Shown here in pieces: positions 62,940-64,000 of a DNA stretch of 64,000 nt (within the stretch, counting starts at the first letter, position 1; the number at the start of each line of letters is the position of its first letter). This stretch comes from Nymphaea colorata (Eukaryota; Streptophyta; Magnoliopsida; Nymphaeales; Nymphaeaceae): positions 26,988,131 through 27,052,130 of the forward strand of contig NC_045140.1 in NCBI RefSeq assembly GCF_008831285.2, in the 5' to 3' direction. Under the pieces are notes generated by a model. That model made no database searches, was not told the origin of the DNA, and saw nothing but the letters and a program-made list of their open reading frames with translations. The translations under genes were made by a program, and so were the position numbers.

Positions 62940-64000
62940 GTAGACAGCAAGTTTAGATGCTGATTTTTATTGTGTTGAGTAAAAATGAGAATGCAATTTA
63001 AAACATTTGTTTGAGTGGATAAGCAATTCAATCCCTCTGTTTTTCAAGAAGGAAAAAAATATCTGCAGATAGATAACAAGATCACCTATAAAATTCTAGT
63101 CATAGTCACTGATAAATGAAGCATAAAAAGTTGAGACTTTTCTGATGTGATCATATGTTGGATGAGGAGGTGCAATGGCTGGCGTGAAAGCTTGTGGAGA
63201 TATACTCAAGTGTCAAAAACCCAACTAGCAGGCTTAGTGGCCAGGCTAATCAGTTGAGTAAGATATCCAGTGAACTGATCTAAGTTTCAAACGAGTGACC
63301 AGGCTAGTCAAGTAGACTGTTGACTAGTCCTTAACTCATACATATATACGTGCATTCTTTGTATTGATATCTATGTTTCTGTATTTATTTCCATATAAAC
63401 TTATGGACATATTTTTGCTTATTGATAGCATAGTCACAAAAAACACTTTTTTTGAAAAAACCCTAGGTAAACGCGATAAATAAGTCTGCCGTTTAAAACT
63501 AAAAGAAACACTTTTTTTTTAAAAAAAAATGCCAACACAAAAAACGTGAATAAAACACGTTTTTTTTGTCATTTTTTTTCACATTCTTTAATGCAAAACT
63601 TCTTGTTTTCATTTTTTAATTTTTATTTTTTAATCTACTTATTTTTTGATGTTTGTATTGTTGAAATTAGAGGAGTTTATGTTTGTTGGTGGTTCTTTGT
63701 AATATTAAAGAGTTATAAGATCTCTTTAATATTTTCTTTATTTTAGATTGATGTAATCTGTAAATCTCTTTATAATAGAGATTAGGGTTAGTGAATATAC
63801 GTTTTCTCTCCCCAACTCTCACGACTTCAACTCTTTCTCTCTCTCTCCACGTCTCAAGGCTGCAACATGTGTTATTAGTTTCTCACTTATTTTATTTTCC
63901 CCTAATTTTATTTTTTTTTGAACTTTTAAAAATTACCATATTTTTCTCTTTTTTTTTCAAACTCCATGTATTATACCGAAGGAAAACCTCACTGTTTAAA
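62940..64000 (+). other. Start of a long SEC10 intron, to the window end
   Basis: The donor CTCAG|GTAGAC follows the exon ending in VLFSAQ. The next expected coding block is not found before the window ends, so this intron exceeds 1 kb. It is AT-rich with homopolymer runs near 63510-63570 and contains no recognisable gene or transposon ends. Confidence 0.75.

Overview
The window is nuclear DNA of a land plant, almost certainly a flowering plant. Its genes are split by many introns, from 72 nt to about 3.1 kb, the intergenic DNA is AT-rich, and every recognisable protein is a standard angiosperm one. I cannot name the species. The long introns and dispersed short transposons would suit a medium-sized genome. 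There is no bacterial, viral or organellar gene block and no CRISPR array. I see no candidate for a wholly new biological system; the interest lies in gene structure, targeting signals, splice sites and small transposons.

Seven protein genes were rebuilt exon by exon, and every splice junction keeps frame. Left to right they are: PUKI, a peroxisomal pseudouridine kinase (388-4475, minus); the large subunit of splicing factor U2AF, U2AF65A type (7161-15262, minus); RRA, a Golgi GT77 extensin arabinosyltransferase (18492-20317, plus); ARP, an AP endonuclease with a SAP domain and probable plastid transit peptide (20936-27858, minus); JAC1, an auxilin-like J-domain protein of chloroplast photorelocation (31365-38353, plus); a Raf-like kinase of the ATN1 type (39895-44188, minus); and the N-terminal two thirds of exocyst subunit SEC10 (57829-62939, plus), whose 3' part lies beyond the window. 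The genes do not form a pathway; they are ordinary neighbours. RRA and JAC1 also sit next to each other in Arabidopsis (RRA1, RRA2 and JAC1 at the end of At1g75), so part of this order appears to be old microsynteny.

Gene-free stretches hold small repeats and transposons. Two copies of one hAT-like MITE family with 8-bp target duplications lie at 28837-29114 and in a SEC10 intron at 62101-62373. An unusual 731-bp element at 52849-53579 has ends built of CGTATCGTACGATACG-type palindromes. It lies inside a stretch of roughly 216-bp tandem repeats in the presumed SEC10 leader intron. The same intron carries a decayed Myb/SANT-like transposon-derived reading frame (54790-55540). A SEC10 leader starting near 50.2 kb, with up to four small non-coding exons, is inferred from splice signals only.
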